Shown here one piece after another: positions 43,868 to 57,348 of a stretch of DNA of 64,000 bases. Source of the DNA: Voacanga thouarsii (Eukaryota > Streptophyta > Magnoliopsida > Gentianales > Apocynaceae); assembly GCA_026120185.1 (NCBI GenBank), contig JANUWF010001723.1, forward strand, positions 248,001 to 312,000. Direction: 5' to 3'. Made by a program: the position numbers and the translations under genes. Numbering within the stretch: position 1 is the first letter of the stretch; each line of letters opens with the position of its first letter. The notes under the pieces were generated by a model. That model was not told the DNA's origin and did not search any database. It saw only the letters and a list, made by a program, of their open reading frames with translations.

Positions 43868-45425
43868 TGATATGGCCTAAATTAGTCATATTTTTATTAC
43901 TTATTTAAGGTTCTTTTGTGATACATTCTGTTCAATAACTAGTCATATTCCTTCATATTGGAGATTTTACCCTTGGAAAGGTGTTTTGTGCATTATTTCA
44001 GATTTTAGGGGTAAAACAAGATAAAAACGTCGCAAAACAGAATAGAGGCGGCACCGGACAGTCTAGAGGAAGTGACGCCGGACACGTGCTATTGACACGC
44101 ACTTCGAGACGACAAAAAATCGTTGACATAGGATCGAAACAAAATCGAACCGGCTCCGGCTCTAGTAGCCAAGGCGGTGCCGACTGTACTCTGGAAAACG
44201 TTACATTGAAATTAAGAAAAAATCGACGACCAACGGAAGAAACAGAACACAGCTGGCGCCGGCGTCGACTCCAGCAGCCAAGGCGGTGCCGGCTGTGCCC
44301 TGAAGATAAGGTGAAACCTTGATTTTTGCACGCAGTTATTGGTAATCTGCATAATTTTAGTATCTTCCTACTTCTACTCAACCAAAAACCTTACACCAAC
44401 GAGTTTAGGCACTTTTTAAGCCTATAAATAGAGGGAAAATACAAGAAAAAATGGGGGAATTCATAGATCGTCATAGAAAATCACTCAAATCGAATGAAGA
44501 ATTCTTCAATTCATGGAGGGTTGTGCAAAAGGGTCTGCAAAGGAAGAAGAAAGAGGCTTGTCTATAAGTGCTTTCTTTTACATTGTTTTCTTTTTCTTGA
44601 ACAATGATGTATTAATTGTTTTATTATAATTTGACATTGTTTTAGATATTCATAATTTTTAGAGTTACTTTGATCTTTTGATTGATTGATTGATTGTTTT
44701 TCTTAGTATTTAATTACTTATACTTATTACGAGATTAATTGGTTGTTTCTTTCCATTAACTTACTAGACCAAAAGGGTTGATGGTGGTTGCAATTTATTG
44801 ATTTCATATTTATTGGCTATTAACTTACTAGACAAGGGGGTTTATTGCTAAGGATTGGGTAATTAAAGATTAATTGATGTTTGCCAGACCAATGATTCAT
44901 TGATTAATTTCACGCTTTAAATTTGCCAGACCAAGGAAATTTAATTAAGGATTATGTTTAATGCATCTTTTGGATGAATTAGTTGAGACTGACCATGTGA
45001 TGCTAATTTATCTAGAATGTAGTGATTTCATGAATTGACCAAAGAAGTGAATCGATATTAATCCTTCGTGATGCCAAGAGAATAATCAGTTATGATAATG
45101 ATTGGGTTCTTTAAGATCATGTTTATCAAAACAATAGTTTAAGTTACATAATTCTCCATCCTTGACATGTATATATTCTCTTATTTTCTTTTATTTTATT
45201 TTTATTTTTATTTTTTTTTCACTTTATTGAGTCGGTTAAACAATGAAAGAAAAGTGATTAATGCATACTTGTTCCTGGAGGATCAACACTCATTTGAACC
45301 CTATACTATGTTAATGATGAGTACACTTGCTCATATGTGTAATTTGGGGTTAACGTTTTAATTTAAACTTGATTGAGAATGTATTTATTTTTATATGATT
45401 TTTATACCCAAATAAATACGCATCA
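43868..45425 (+). mobile_element. solo LTR of the same gypsy family
   Basis: 1558 bp beginning tgatatggcc and ending acgcatca, flanked on both sides by TTGTT (43863-43867 and 45426-45430). The direct flanking repeat with no internal region shows insertion of a complete element followed by LTR-LTR recombination. It lies just after the primer-binding site of the host element. It carries its own GC-rich block at about 44036-44310. Confidence 0.8.
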
Positions 45426-45430
45426 TTGTT

Positions 45431-48116
45431 TGTAACGTTTTATGACTTAATTGACTAACATACTTCATGTTGTAATGTAAATCCCACTAACTTTTGTATG
45501 TAAATAGTTTGGGAATGTGTGTGTTTTCCTTTCTTTATTTTTTATATTATTTGTTTTTACCTTTTGTTTTTCTTATTTTTTTTTGTTTTTATTTTCAATT
45601 TGTTTTTTGTTTTTTGAGCGCGAGGTTGACATCATCATGGACAACTACTTTTGGACACAAGATTAAAGGAGTTACAATGATGAGAATTTGGCAAAGTTAC
45701 AATCTCGGATTGATGCTTTTTGTGAGATGTCACTTGAAGCTTCAATGCATTCTTTTGTTGCCAATTCAAATTCCTCCATTAAGTAGTATAAAGAAGTATC
45801 CCAACGATTAAGTTATCAAAGAACACAACTAGCCAAGTTAGTTGAGGACGCCATAAAGGGCCATATGCTTGAACAAGAGAATCTCCAAGGAATGGAGAAA
45901 GGATATGAGGACCAATTGTCCAATGAGGAAAGGGAGGTATTCAATTCTACTCTACGTACTAATAATTCTAATATCTCTTTATCACATGATTTTTTAGGTT
46001 CCCCTCAATTCTTGGAGAACAAAGGTCCAAATGATGATGTGTTAAATTTATCATGCCTCAAGGAGTTAGATCTTTCAACCCTATATCATAAGAAGTCCTT
46101 GGAGGATTGTAGTAATCTCTACCCTTCACCCCATCTAAAGGGAGGTAACTTGGTATTTGTAGATATATTAAAAAATAAGAAGTCTCCTATTTAAGAACTC
46201 AAATACTAAGTTTAAAGGGAAATTTTAATTATGAACATTCTTTTGAAGGGTTAAAAGGTGATTTCAAGTTGGATGCATTCTTTAGAGATCATGTGCACTT
46301 ATATGTTGACAAAAATATTTGTCTGTCTAAAAAAAGTTAGAGAAAGAGGTTTATGTATTTTGCTTTAGTGAGAAAAATTATTTTCATAAATCTTCTATTT
46401 TTCAAAAACCTCTCTTCATTCTACATTCATATGCCTATCTTCTATTTTAAGCGTTAAGTTCTTTTCAAAAGGGTTGTAAAATTTCTATTAAAAAAAACTT
46501 TTCACCCGTTTTGGTGTGCTTCAAGTGCTCATTAAGGTTTAAAAAAAAAAAAAAAACCTTCTTGGGTTATCTTGACTTCTTTCTTTCGTACTATATATTT
46601 TTCTTTTTCGTACTATTTTCTTTACTTTTTGCTTATTTTTCTTTTCTAGTTTTTATGCTTTGGTATGTTTCTTTTGTGTATTTTTCTTTTTAGGTACTTC
46701 AACAATGCTCCTTTCTGCTGGAATTTGACTCTTTTGTAGGAGAATGCACAATGTACTGGAAGTATTTTCTTTCTTCTCTTTTTCCCTTTATTTTTGGTCC
46801 CATGACGATATTTCCTTACTCTATTTGTTTGGCCATTGAGGATAATGTCCAGTTCAAGTATATGGGAGTGGTTAGAATAAGAATTCTTCTATGCTGCATT
46901 CTTTTGAGCAAATTTTTCAAAATTTTTCTGATTTTTTGAGCCTTCAAGATGTATTTTTAATGCATATCTTTGTGCTAGATCATAGAGCATATGTTCTATA
47001 TTAATTGTGACTTATGCATGATTTTTTGCACGCACTTGGACTAAGTAGTTCTTGATCCAATACTTTACATTATTCTTAAATCTGTTTTTCTACTAAAATT
47101 CATTGAGCATTTTAGAACTTACTTCAATACCTCTCAAGGCGAAACAAGAAAGACATTCTTGATTTAACTTAGGGATGACGGTAATAGACCTTCTTTGGAT
47201 AGTTTGAGCTTTTCAAGCCTACCTATTTGATATTATCCCCAGTGCCTATTTTGAGCCTAAATTGTTAATTTCTTTCTTAAAACCCGTTATCATACTTTGT
47301 CCATTACTTCTTTCTGAGAGTTTGATTTACCTTCCAAATATTTGATTGCTCTCGATGGATAAAAGTACAAGTAGAAGGATTGTGAGCGAAAATGCTTGTG
47401 TAAATGTCATGACTTGTTACTTTCAGTCATGCATCATGCGTTAGGTTAGAGTTGTGAGAGAAGAAAAGAAAAAAGAAAAAGAAAGGTTGAGAAAAACAAA
47501 AAGCTGCTAGAAAATGTTGAAAGAAAAAACTGAGGAACAGACAAAAGCAGCATTTGAAAAAAAAAGTTGAAAGAAAAAGAAAAGAAAAGCTTAAAGAAAA
47601 AGAAAAGAAGAGCACAGGAAGAATGTTGGTTGAGTTGGAATAAGAATTTGATGAAATTTTGATGATCTTGTGCAATATGATTAAGGAGGTGAAGGACTAT
47701 TGATGAAAAGAATGCAAGATTTGCTTGAATTATAATATGATTGCTACACAAAGTTATGGGTTTTTGATTGGTTTTGTAATAGGAGAGAAAGAAAAGTCTG
47801 GAATTCATTAGTACATTTTGTTTATCCTTTTCTTGCAAACTCCCATCTTCTTTGATATTTGATTTTCTTATACCCTTCGTTTGACAGCTACACTACAAAT
47901 CCTTTAGCCTTACATTACAAGCTTAAAAGTTCTACTTGACCTAAATAGAATCATGATATGTCTCGAATTAGTGGAGAAAGTATATAAAAAGTAAGCTTAT
48001 GGAATGCATATTTTTGTTGAACTAAATTCTTTCCAATGGTTTGAGAATGATGTTAAGTGTTGGGATGGTTCTACTAGTCATTCTTCACTTACACAAGTCT
48101 TGCATTTGTTATGAAA
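45431..48116. other. gypsy internal region without recognised domains
   Basis: T-rich on the plus strand, with an A/G-rich tract at about 47455-47610. The open frames are low-complexity apart from 45865-46191, which contains NEEREVFNSTL and LSCLKELDLS and is unassigned. A ttgaggataatgtccagttc motif near 46835 is another gypsy 3'-end-like signature, perhaps from an older nested piece. Confidence 0.5.
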
Positions 48117-48643
48117 GGTATAGTAGCATATGTTTTGTTGTCTTGAATAAAGGAAGTATTGGAATTTTTATTTTGAAATTGATTGAGTGATTGTGTGAAA
48201 ACTTGTGTTTTTCTACTTGTTTTTTCTACTTTGTTTGAGGACAAACAAAGAGTTAAGTGTGGGGGAATGTGATAATGCCTAAATTAGTCATATATTTTCT
48301 AGTTATTTGAGGCCATTTTGTGATACATTTTGTGCAATAACTGGTCATATTCCTTCATATTTGAAATTTTACCCTTAGAAATGTATAGTAGTATATGTTT
48401 TGTTGTCTTGAATAAAGGAAGTATTGGAAATATTATTTTGAAATTGATTGAGTGATTGTGTGAAAACTTGTGTTTTTCTACTTATTTTTGATACTTTGCT
48501 TGAGGACAAGCAAAGAGCTAAGTGTGGGGGAATATGTTAAGGTCTAAATTAGTCATATATTTTCTAGTTATTTGAGGCCATTTTGTGATACATTTTGTGC
48601 AATGATTGGTCATATTCCTTCATATTTGATATTTTACCCTTTG
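48117..48643 (+). repeat. tandem duplication spanning polypurine tract and LTR start
   Basis: Two units of about 263 bp (about 48117-48379 and 48380-48643). Each contains tatgttttgttgtcttgaat, the tract aagtgtgggggaa and the first 105 bp or so of LTR. The 3' LTR therefore appears to start twice (48280 and 48535). Confidence 0.8.
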
Positions 48644-49286
48644 AAAGGTATTTTGTACATTATTTCAGATTTTAGGGGTTAAATAAGGCAAAATCGTCGC
48701 TAAACATATTAGAGGTGGTGTCAGCCAGGACAAGAGAGGCGGCGCCAACCACGTGCTGCTGGCACGCACTTCAAGGTACTAAAAAATGGGTGAAACAGGA
48801 ACTGAACAGAACATAGCTGGCGCTGATTGGGAGCCCAGAGGCAGCGCCGGCTACGACCTGGAAGAGCTTGGCATGAAAATCAAGAAAAATCGACAAACGG
48901 ACAGAGAGACAGAATGCAACTGGCGCCGGCCTTAGGCAAGACAGGCGGCACTGGCTGTGCACTGGTACAGAAGCGGTGCCTCGATTTTCGTGTGCATTTT
49001 TGGTAATTTTCAGAGTTTTAGTATTTTCCTACTTCTATTCGGCCAGAAATCCTAGAGGGGCGAATTTAGGTACTTCTAAATCCTATAAATAGAGGGAAAA
49101 ACACAAGTCAAAAGGATGAATTCAATGAGCAAAACACAAAATCACTCAAAATCAATGAGGAATTCATCAAATCAATGAGGGTTGTACAAGAGAGTTTACA
49201 AAGAAAGAAGAAGGAGGCTTGTCTATGAGTACTTTCTTTTAACTTTGTTTTCTTTTCTTGAACAATAATGTACTAATTATTTTATT
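48535..49286 (+). repeat. truncated 3' LTR of the gypsy element
   Basis: Matches the 5' LTR from its start to about two-fifths of its length, including the GC-rich block (about 48712-48985) and the TATA region. It stops abruptly at about 49286, where unrelated LTR-like DNA begins. Confidence 0.65.
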
Positions 49287-49290
49287 TTCT

Positions 49291-50644
49291 TGGAATACAT
49301 AGAACTGGACCATGCAATAATAATCTTTATAAAAGTATTAAAATAAATAAAGATAGGTTTATCGCAACTATTGTGTGGACAAGTACCCTAAGACTTAAGT
49401 ATATGTTGATAGTCTGGTAAAGTTGGATTTGTACACTTTGATGTGTGATGGGTGAGGTCTTAACGTAAGACCAATAACCTTATACGTTAGGTGTATGATT
49501 AGTTAATTAAGATGAACTTATACAATAGAGTTTCTATACTTCATTAAGTGAAGATATCACTTTCTTGTGATTGTACGGGATAATCTAAATAATCCAGAGC
49601 CCTAAGAAACGTGACTAAGTATGTACACTTTTGGGTAGCTCCTTGTGATAAGTGGATATATATTAGAAGTTATGAATTATCAGAGTAGTTATCAAAGAAT
49701 GGTAGATGTTATTGAGAAATGTATTAGTGTATTTTTTTTCTTATCTCAATGACGGGTGTTATGTAGAGGGGTATTTTTGTAATTATACATGTAGGTTGAA
49801 AACATCGCACTTGCTATTTTATTTTTTGTATCAACATTTTCATATAGTGATAAATAAAATATTTAAAATGATAAAATACGGCTATTTGTTAGCGAGGGTA
49901 TTCTAGTTATTTTAGTAGCCAAGAAAAAAATATCTTTTGATCCCTAAAGTAGCTTAAGTAACTTTAGTAAATTTTATTTACTAAATGGGTTTGTTGGGTG
50001 AAATTAATATTGGAAGAAATTATTCTAAGAGTCCAATACTTATTTATTTTGGCTAAAATAATTTATTAGGCTATTTTGATTAAATTAGTTTATTAATTAA
50101 TTATCTTAGATAATTTTATATTGGACCCAACTAGATTAATTAATTAATAAGAGAGTTATTTAATCAGTCTTGGACTAATTTAATTAAATTATTTTATTAA
50201 TTAATTATCTTGAGTAATTTTATATTGGGTCTAAATTGATTAATTAATTAATTAATAAGAAAACTATTTACTAGTCTTGGACTATTTAGAAAAACCTTAG
50301 CCCTTTAGGATTTTGTGTGATCGCTTTTTTTTTTTTTTTTTGGGAAACAAAGAATATCTGTCACAAGTAAAAGAAAAAAAAGAAGAAAAAAACCAAAAGA
50401 GGAAAAAAAAGGGAAAAAGCAAACAAGGAAAGTTTACAAAGGAAGTTTCGATTTTGGTGTCTGACATGAATATACAATTGCAATTTTTGGCGATTCATGT
50501 TTCTGGGATATGAAACAAGGAAACATAAAAGACAAAGGCTTTCATTTTTTTCCAGTGGGTTTGGACCACCACTAGTTTTTTTTTCTTTGAGAATTTTTTT
50601 CCTTTCATTTTTTTCAAGAGAAAAAACTCTCCCAATTTAATTCT
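49291..50644. repeat. unclassified LTR-like repeat, left part
   Basis: Non-coding DNA beginning tggaatacatagaactgg, with two tandem copies of about 115 bp (near 50090-50285, each with attaattatctt and cttggact). It seems to continue to the right of element C. Style and lack of coding suggest a large plant LTR, but I could not define both ends. Confidence 0.35.
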
Positions 50645-50649
50645 TTTAA

Positions 50650-50934
50650 TGTTGTGAATCCACTAATTCCATTAGTGAAAAAATGTATATGAATGTTCAC
50701 CATTAACACCACTAATAAATATTAGAGGAATTAGTAGAAATAGATTATTAACTCCACTAACTCCACTAATAGAGCTCTTTCCCAAGCTTGAGACATATAC
50801 CAATTGTGAGAGAATTGTTGGAGAAAATTGTGAGAGAAAAGAAAGAGAGAAGTTTGAAGAAATTATTGTGCAAATAATAATCATAGATTTATTATGTATA
50901 GATTTTATTTTGATACTACTAAAATTTTATAACA
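50650..50934 (+). repeat. 5' LTR of element C
   Basis: 285 bp starting tgttgtgaat and ending ataaca, with several ccactaat/attagtgg motifs (near 50661, 50670, 50755). Confidence 0.85.
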
Positions 50935-51041
50935 CGTTATCAGCATGAGTCTCTGCTATTTCCAAATCTAGAAGGTTAAGGTACGAGTTCTTGCAATTAC
51001 AAAAGTTAAAAAACTAAAGGTACGCATGTATTGATTCCTAT

Positions 51042-52057
51042 GGATAACCTTACTAAATTCGAATTTGTAATCCTTAATATTTTTGGAAAAAATTATATGT
51101 CATGGGTTCTCGATGTAGAAATACATCTAAGTTCTGAAGGCTTTAGTGAAACTATTAAAGAAAAAAATAGTGCATCTACACAATAAAAGGTCAAAGCTTT
51201 GATTTTTATCTATCGTCATCTCGACGAAAATTTGAAAATAAAATATCTTATTGAAAAAGATCCATATGTCCTGTGAGTAAGTTTAAAAGAAAGATTTAAC
51301 CACCTGAAGATGGCATACTACCAACTGTACAGTATGAATGGTTGTACCTAAGATTGCAATATTTTAAAACCGTAAATGAATATAGCTCCGTCATGTATAA
51401 AATTACATCTCAATTAAAATTATGAGAATAAAAAATTACTGATGAAGATATGTTGGAGAAGACATTCTCCATCTTTCATGCCTTGAATATTGTCTTGCAG
51501 CAATAATATTGTAAAAAATGATATACAAAATTTATTGATTTAATTACTGCTATCCTTATTGTAGAGAAAAATAATTAGTTATTATTGAAAAATCATGAAG
51601 TTAAACCAACTAGCTCAACAACACTCCCAAAAATGAATGTTGTTAGTTCCAATAGAAGCCATAGTCATAGTCGTGGCCATGGCCATGGTTGTGATTATGG
51701 TTATGGACACGTTCGATATTTCCCTTATCACAATAATAATCAATCTGTGAGAAATATTAGCCATCTGAAGTGGGAAAGAAAAGATAATAATGGAAAAGAA
51801 AAAAAATATAAGAAAATTATAAGGATAAGTGTTATAGATGTGGCATGAAAGGTCATTGGTCACGTAACTGTCGTACAACCAAGCATTTACTGAAATTATA
51901 TCAAGTTTCACTGGAAAAGAAAAATAAAAATATTGAAGTAAATTTTTCTCAACATCCAGTTAATGATGCTGACGACAGTGATATTGATCCAAAATATCTT
52001 AATATCAATATTATTCATATGGATATATCTGATTGTTTCAGTGTCCAGAAGAACTAA
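51042..52057 (+). pseudogene. element C gag
   Basis: Starts MDNLTKFEFVILNI, with stop codons scattered through the capsid region. The glycine/histidine-rich region (near 51660-51710) and a zinc knuckle with the usual Cys and His residues (CYRCGMKGHWSRNC, 51830-51875) remain. It ends with a stop at 52055-52057, the same position as in B. Confidence 0.82.
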
Positions 52058-52135
52058 TGCCTCACCCTGATATTTTTATAAATTTTCATTATATTCTAAT
52101 AATATTTACGTTTACAAATACACATTTTTGTTCAA

Positions 52136-55100
52136 ATGACTGTTTTTAATGATGATGTATGTATTATTGATAGTGAAACTACATACACCGTACTCAAAAA
52201 TGAGAAATATTTTTCTTATCTCAAAATAAGAAAAATAAATATTTATACTATAAACGGTAGTACAAATTTGATTGAATGCTCCGGAAGAGCTAGTATATTA
52301 TTGCTTGAAGGAACAACAATTAATATTGATAAGGTACTATTTTCTTCAAAATCCAGAAGAAATTTATAGAGTTTTAAAGATATCTATAGAAATGGGTATT
52401 ATATTGAAACAAATGAGGAAAATGGTATTGAGTATCTTTATATTACTCAAATTAATTTGGGTAAGAAATCTATATTAGAAAAACTACTATCATTTCCTAC
52501 TGACCTATATTTTGCAAAAATATGTATAATTAAAATTCATCATCTAATAAACCTGAAGTTTATTGATTCTACTACTTTTAGCATTTGGCATAACCGGTTG
52601 GGTCATTTAAGATCTACCATGATGAGAAGAAAATTGAGAATACACATGGTCATCCATTAAAAAATAAAAAGATATTGACATCAGAAAAATTCTTATGTGC
52701 TGCATGTTCCCTAAAAAAATTAATTATTAGACCATCACCAGTAAAAGTAGGAGTTGAAAGTCCTACATTTCTTGAACGGATTCATGGAGACATTTGTGGA
52801 CATATTCATCTACCATATGGACCGTTCAAAAATTTTATGGTCTTAATTGATGCATTATCCCGATGGTCACATGTGTATTTATTATCTATTCGCAACCTGG
52901 CGTTTGCGAGATTACTTACTCAAATAATTAAATTATGTTTTCTTACCATCAAATTAAAAATATCCGTTTGGATAATATTGGTGAATTTTCATTACATATT
53001 TTTAATGCATATTGCATGTCAATTAAGATTAATGTTGAACATCATGTAGCTCATGTTCATACACAAAATGGTCTTGCTGAATCTTTTATTAAAAAATTAC
53101 AATTAATTACTAGATCATTATTAATAAAAACAAATCTCTCAACATCTGCCTTGGGACATATTATTTTACATGCTACAACACTTGTACATATAAGGCCAAC
53201 TAGTTATCATAAATTCTCTCATTTACAATTAGCTATTAGTTCAAAATCAAATATTGCTCATTTAAGAATTTTTGGGTGTGTTATATATGTTCCAATTGCA
53301 CCAAACCAACATACAGAAATGGGTCTTCAAAGAATAAATGTGATATATATTGGATATGATTCTCCCTCTATTATCAAAGGGAGAATATAAATAATATAAT
53401 AAAGATTTTACTTAGATAACATCATTAAATTATCTTGATTCATTCACAAGCACGTGTGAACTTGAAGTTTAAAAGATAATTCATTTGTAAAGCATTGCAA
53501 ATCAAACACTAGACGCTTTTATTGATTCTAGAAGAGTAACAAAATCGTATATTCCAGCTATAAATGCTTCTATTTGAATTGAAGTCCCAATAGAACAAAA
53601 GATTATACCTATAACTATTGAGTCAAAAGCACGTCAGAAGCATGGCCGACTTCTTGGTTCTAAAGATAAGAATCCTTGAAAAAAAAGAGGATTAAATTAT
53701 TTAGATGATCATATTGAAGAAAAGAATGATAAAGACCAAGAGAGAACTGATAACAAAGAACTAGAAGTTGATGAAAGTAACACTAAAATTTCTATCAATT
53801 ATACCACTTCCGGTAGAAGTTAGAATCGGATAGAAACAATTATTGATAATATATTTGCATACGATATATCTCTTGATGCTACACAGGATAATGATGATCC
53901 TGAACCAATATCAGTTGATGAATGTCGGCATAGAAAAGATTAGCTACAATGAAAAGATGCGATTCAATCGAAGTTAAACGTACTTACAAAATGTGAAGTC
54001 TTCGGACTTGCAGTCCAAACACTGGAATGTGTAAAACTTGTTGGCTATAAATGGATATTTGTACGAAAGCGCAATGAAAATAATGAAATCGTACGATATA
54101 AAGCACGATTAGTAGCCCAATATTTTTCACAAAGACCAAATATTGATTATGATGAAACTTATTCTCCTATTGTTAATGCTATTATATTCCGATATCTTAT
54201 CAGTTTAGTAGTGCATGAAAAGATAGATATGCACATATTAGATATTGTCACTGTTTACTTGTATGGAAATTTAGAAAATGATTTTTACATAAAAATTTTC
54301 GAATGATTTCGCATGCCTGAAGCATATAAACATTATCCTCATGAAAATTACTCTATCAAGTTGCAGAAATAATTATATGACTTGAAGCAATTTGGGCACA
54401 TGTGGTTCAATCGTTTTAGTGAATATTTATTGAAAGTGGGATTTAAAAATGACCAGATATGTTCATGTATTTTTATTAAGAAATCTGGTTCTAAATTTGT
54501 GATATTAGTTATATATGTTGATGATATTAATCTTATTGGAACTCCAGAAAAGCTCCAAGAAACAATTGATTATTTAAATAGAATTCAAAATCAAGAATTT
54601 TGGTAAAACTAAATTTTGCCTTGATTTACAAATTGAACATCTAGAAAGTGGAACATTTATTCATCAATCAACATATACAACAAAAGTTCTAAAAAAATTT
54701 TACATGGATAAAGAATATCTATTGAGTATTCTAATGATCGTCCGATCATCAGATGTGAATAAAGATTATTTTCGACCTCAAGAAAATGATGAAGAACTCA
54801 TTAGTTCTGAAGTATCATATCTCAATACAATTAGTGCATTGATATATCTTGTTAATAATACACGACCTGATATTACATTTGCTGTCAATTTATTAGTAAG
54901 TTTTAGTTCTTCACCAACACGATAACATTGGAATGGAATTAAACAAGTCATTCGATATCTCTAAGGTACAATTAATCTCAAATTATTTTATTCAAATAAA
55001 CCTGTCCAACATTAATAGGTTATGCAAATGCTGGTTATTTATCTGATCTACATAAAGCACGTTCTCAAACAAGCTATCTATTTACATGTGGAAATACTAT

Positions 55101-55530
55101 TATATCATGACATTCTACAAAATAATTTATAACAGTTACTTCTTCAAATCATACTGAAATTATAGCCATTCATGAAGTAAGTTGAGAATGTGTATGATTA
55201 AGATTAGTGATTCATTATATCCGAGAAAGTTGTGGATTATCATCTAAAGGAGATATTCCAACTCCTTTTTATGAAGACAATGCAGCTTGCATAACTTAAT
55301 TACGAGAAGGATATATTAACGGAGATCGGACAAAACATATTTCATCAAAATTCTTATTTACTCATGAATTTTAGAAGAAATGTAAAATTTATGTGCTATA
55401 AATTCGGTCATGTGACAACCTGACAAATATTTTCACGAAGACTTCACCGATTGCAACATTTGAGAAGTTGAGATATAAAATCGGTATACGTCGGTTCAAA
55501 GGTTTAAAGGGATCATCTCATTAGGGGGAG
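52136..55530 (+). pseudogene. element C pol
   Basis: Protease region with IDSETTYT (Glu in place of the Gly of the DSG motif in B), integrase zinc-binding part (WHNRLGH, CAAC), integrase core (HTQNGLAESFIK near 53060), reverse transcriptase with YVDD near 54515 and RNase H fragments to about 55530. Many stops and frameshifts. Clearly non-functional. Confidence 0.85.
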
Positions 55531-55654
55531 TAATAAGCAGATATATAGAATATTGTACTCTTTTTTCTTCACTAAATTTTTTTTCTCATTGAGTTTTTAT
55601 CTAATAAAGTTTTAACAAGGCATATTCTTTATCTAATGGACATCCAAAAGGGAG

Positions 55655-55964
55655 TGTTATGAATACATTAGTGGAAGTTGTGAATCCACTAATTTCATTA
55701 GTGAAAAAATGTATATGGATATCCACCATTAATACCACTAATACATATTAGTAGAATTAGTGGAAATAGATAATTAACTCCACTAATAGAGCTCTATAAA
55801 TGGATCTCTTCCCCAAGCTTGAGACATATATCAATTGTGAGAGAATTATTAGAGAAATTTGTGAGAGAAAAGAAAGAGAGAAGTTTGAAAAATTACTATG
55901 CAAATAATAATTAGAGATTTATTGTGTACAGATTTTATTCTGACACTGTCAAAATTTTATAGTA
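55655..55964 (+). repeat. 3' LTR of element C
   Basis: 310 bp starting tgttatgaat; the terminal ATAACA has decayed to atagta. TATA region ctctataaatgg near 55792. Preceded by the decayed polypurine tract ccaaaagggag. Confidence 0.85.
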
Positions 55965-55969
55965 TTTAA

Positions 55970-56826
55970 TTATTATTCTTTCACCTATTTTTCTACTTCA
56001 CCGGTAGATAGTCTATAGGAGGTTCGAGAATATTTTGAAAGATTAAAACTTTAGCAATTTTGGTGCGCATGTTTGATACGAATGAGTCGACCCTTGGCCG
56101 GTATTCCTGCAAAACAAGTAGTCGTGACAAACTAAAGCATTCTATCAAATCTAAATTCTCCGGTTATTCAATTTAATTTAAGTCGCCCTAAAAGTAAGTA
56201 TTCCTAGACTTTGGCTCGAGAAAAATTTTTAAATTGCAATTTCTATTGCTTTTTTTTTATTTTTTACAATCTTTCAACATTGACAATATTGTAATATACT
56301 CAATTACATAACTTGTTTATGAACCTTTCTAGATTAATTTCCTTGAGTCAATTAAGAAATTAATTTTGATCAAACTTATGTGTTCATGCATATTTTGAGA
56401 AGAAAGTGTTACCATCTTCTTGTTTCGTCTTGGTCGCCATCTCCATAAACATGTAAAATAATTTATATTCCTTTCTAACCTATATAATCTAATTTATATA
56501 AATTCCTAATAAAAAAAGTTCGAGTTACATTCGAAGGGAATTAAATAAGAAGAGAAATTATAAGAGAATTATAGAGAAAAGACAAGACTCACAGGTCCTA
56601 TTTATTCAAAACGAAGAAATAAAAATGCATGACACAATATTAATTAATCAAAATTAATTAATTTAAATTCATAACCAAGTCAACATACCAAGAACATGCT
56701 TAAAACATATTAAGCAAGATAAATATATACGAAATATAAATCTCAAAATCAAATTTTAGGAAAACAATTAGTTCTCTTTTGATGAAGGAAAAAGCTTGTG
56801 GGTTAAAAAGAAAGAAAAAAAAATAC

Positions 56827-56878
<52 letters not shown>

Positions 56879-57303
56879 TAAACAAGTAAGCCCTACGCGG
56901 GCTCCGACAACACTTGTAATTGCTAAAAGGACACCACCAACATGCTATGTATTTTAATATGGGGAAAAAAAAAAAAAACGAAACCAATTCTTGCTTCTTC
57001 AATCACCGAATTGCTTTTAATATGTTTTTTTTTTTCTTTCGCCGTTGAACATTTCACCAATTGATTTCCGCAAAGCAAGGAAATTGTTTAGGTGACTAGC
57101 CTACCAAAAACGTTTCAGCAATCGGATTTTCGAAAAAGCTGTTTCCTCTTTTTTTTTTTTTTTTTAAATCTTTAGAAACAATTTCCAATGGCTAAATGTT
57201 TTAGCAACTTCCAATCAAATTGGACACAGTCCCGTTTTGAGCAATTTGAATCAATTCCAAATTCATCAATTGGAAACAGTTTTCAGCTAACTAAACAATA
57301 TGG

Positions 57304-57348
<45 letters not shown>

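Larger units (their letters stand above)
42359..49286 (+). mobile_element. damaged Ty3/gypsy-type (Tat/Athila-like) element
   Basis: Parts in order: 5' LTR (42359-43737), primer-binding site, about 130 bp of leader, a nested solo LTR (43868-45425), internal region (45431-48279), polypurine tracts gtgtgggggaa at about 48267 and 48524, and a 3' LTR (from 48535) broken off at 49286. The internal region has no recognisable protease, reverse transcriptase or integrase; one 109-residue frame (45865-46191) starts MLEQENLQGMEKG and is unassigned. The signatures ttgaggacaa and aagtgtgggggaa before the LTR are typical of Tat/Athila 3' ends. It is probably a non-autonomous or internally deleted copy. 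Confidence 0.6.
50650..55964 (+). mobile_element. Ty1/copia retrotransposon C, degenerate
   Basis: 5' LTR 50650-50934 and 3' LTR 55655-55964, target duplication TTTAA at 50645-50649 and 55965-55969. The primer-binding site is cgttatcagcatgag. It is the same family as A and B but much more decayed, with many stops and a strong shift to A and T. About 22 bp near the start of the 5' LTR is missing. It is older than A and B judging by LTR mismatch and coding damage. Confidence 0.88.

Noticed and set aside
43981..44381. Open frames on both strands of a GC-rich block (cysteine/arginine-rich products)
   Set aside because: They lie inside an LTR and recur at other LTR copies with broken frames; GC content alone makes them open.
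43738..45425. A very short complete gypsy element with two LTRs
   Set aside because: The right-hand LTR has its own TTGTT target duplication and there is no polypurine tract before it, so it is a separate solo LTR.
47427..47838. Ser/Phe-rich minus-strand frames with many TTT/TCT codons
   Set aside because: Low-complexity translation of an A/G-rich tract in the gypsy internal region.
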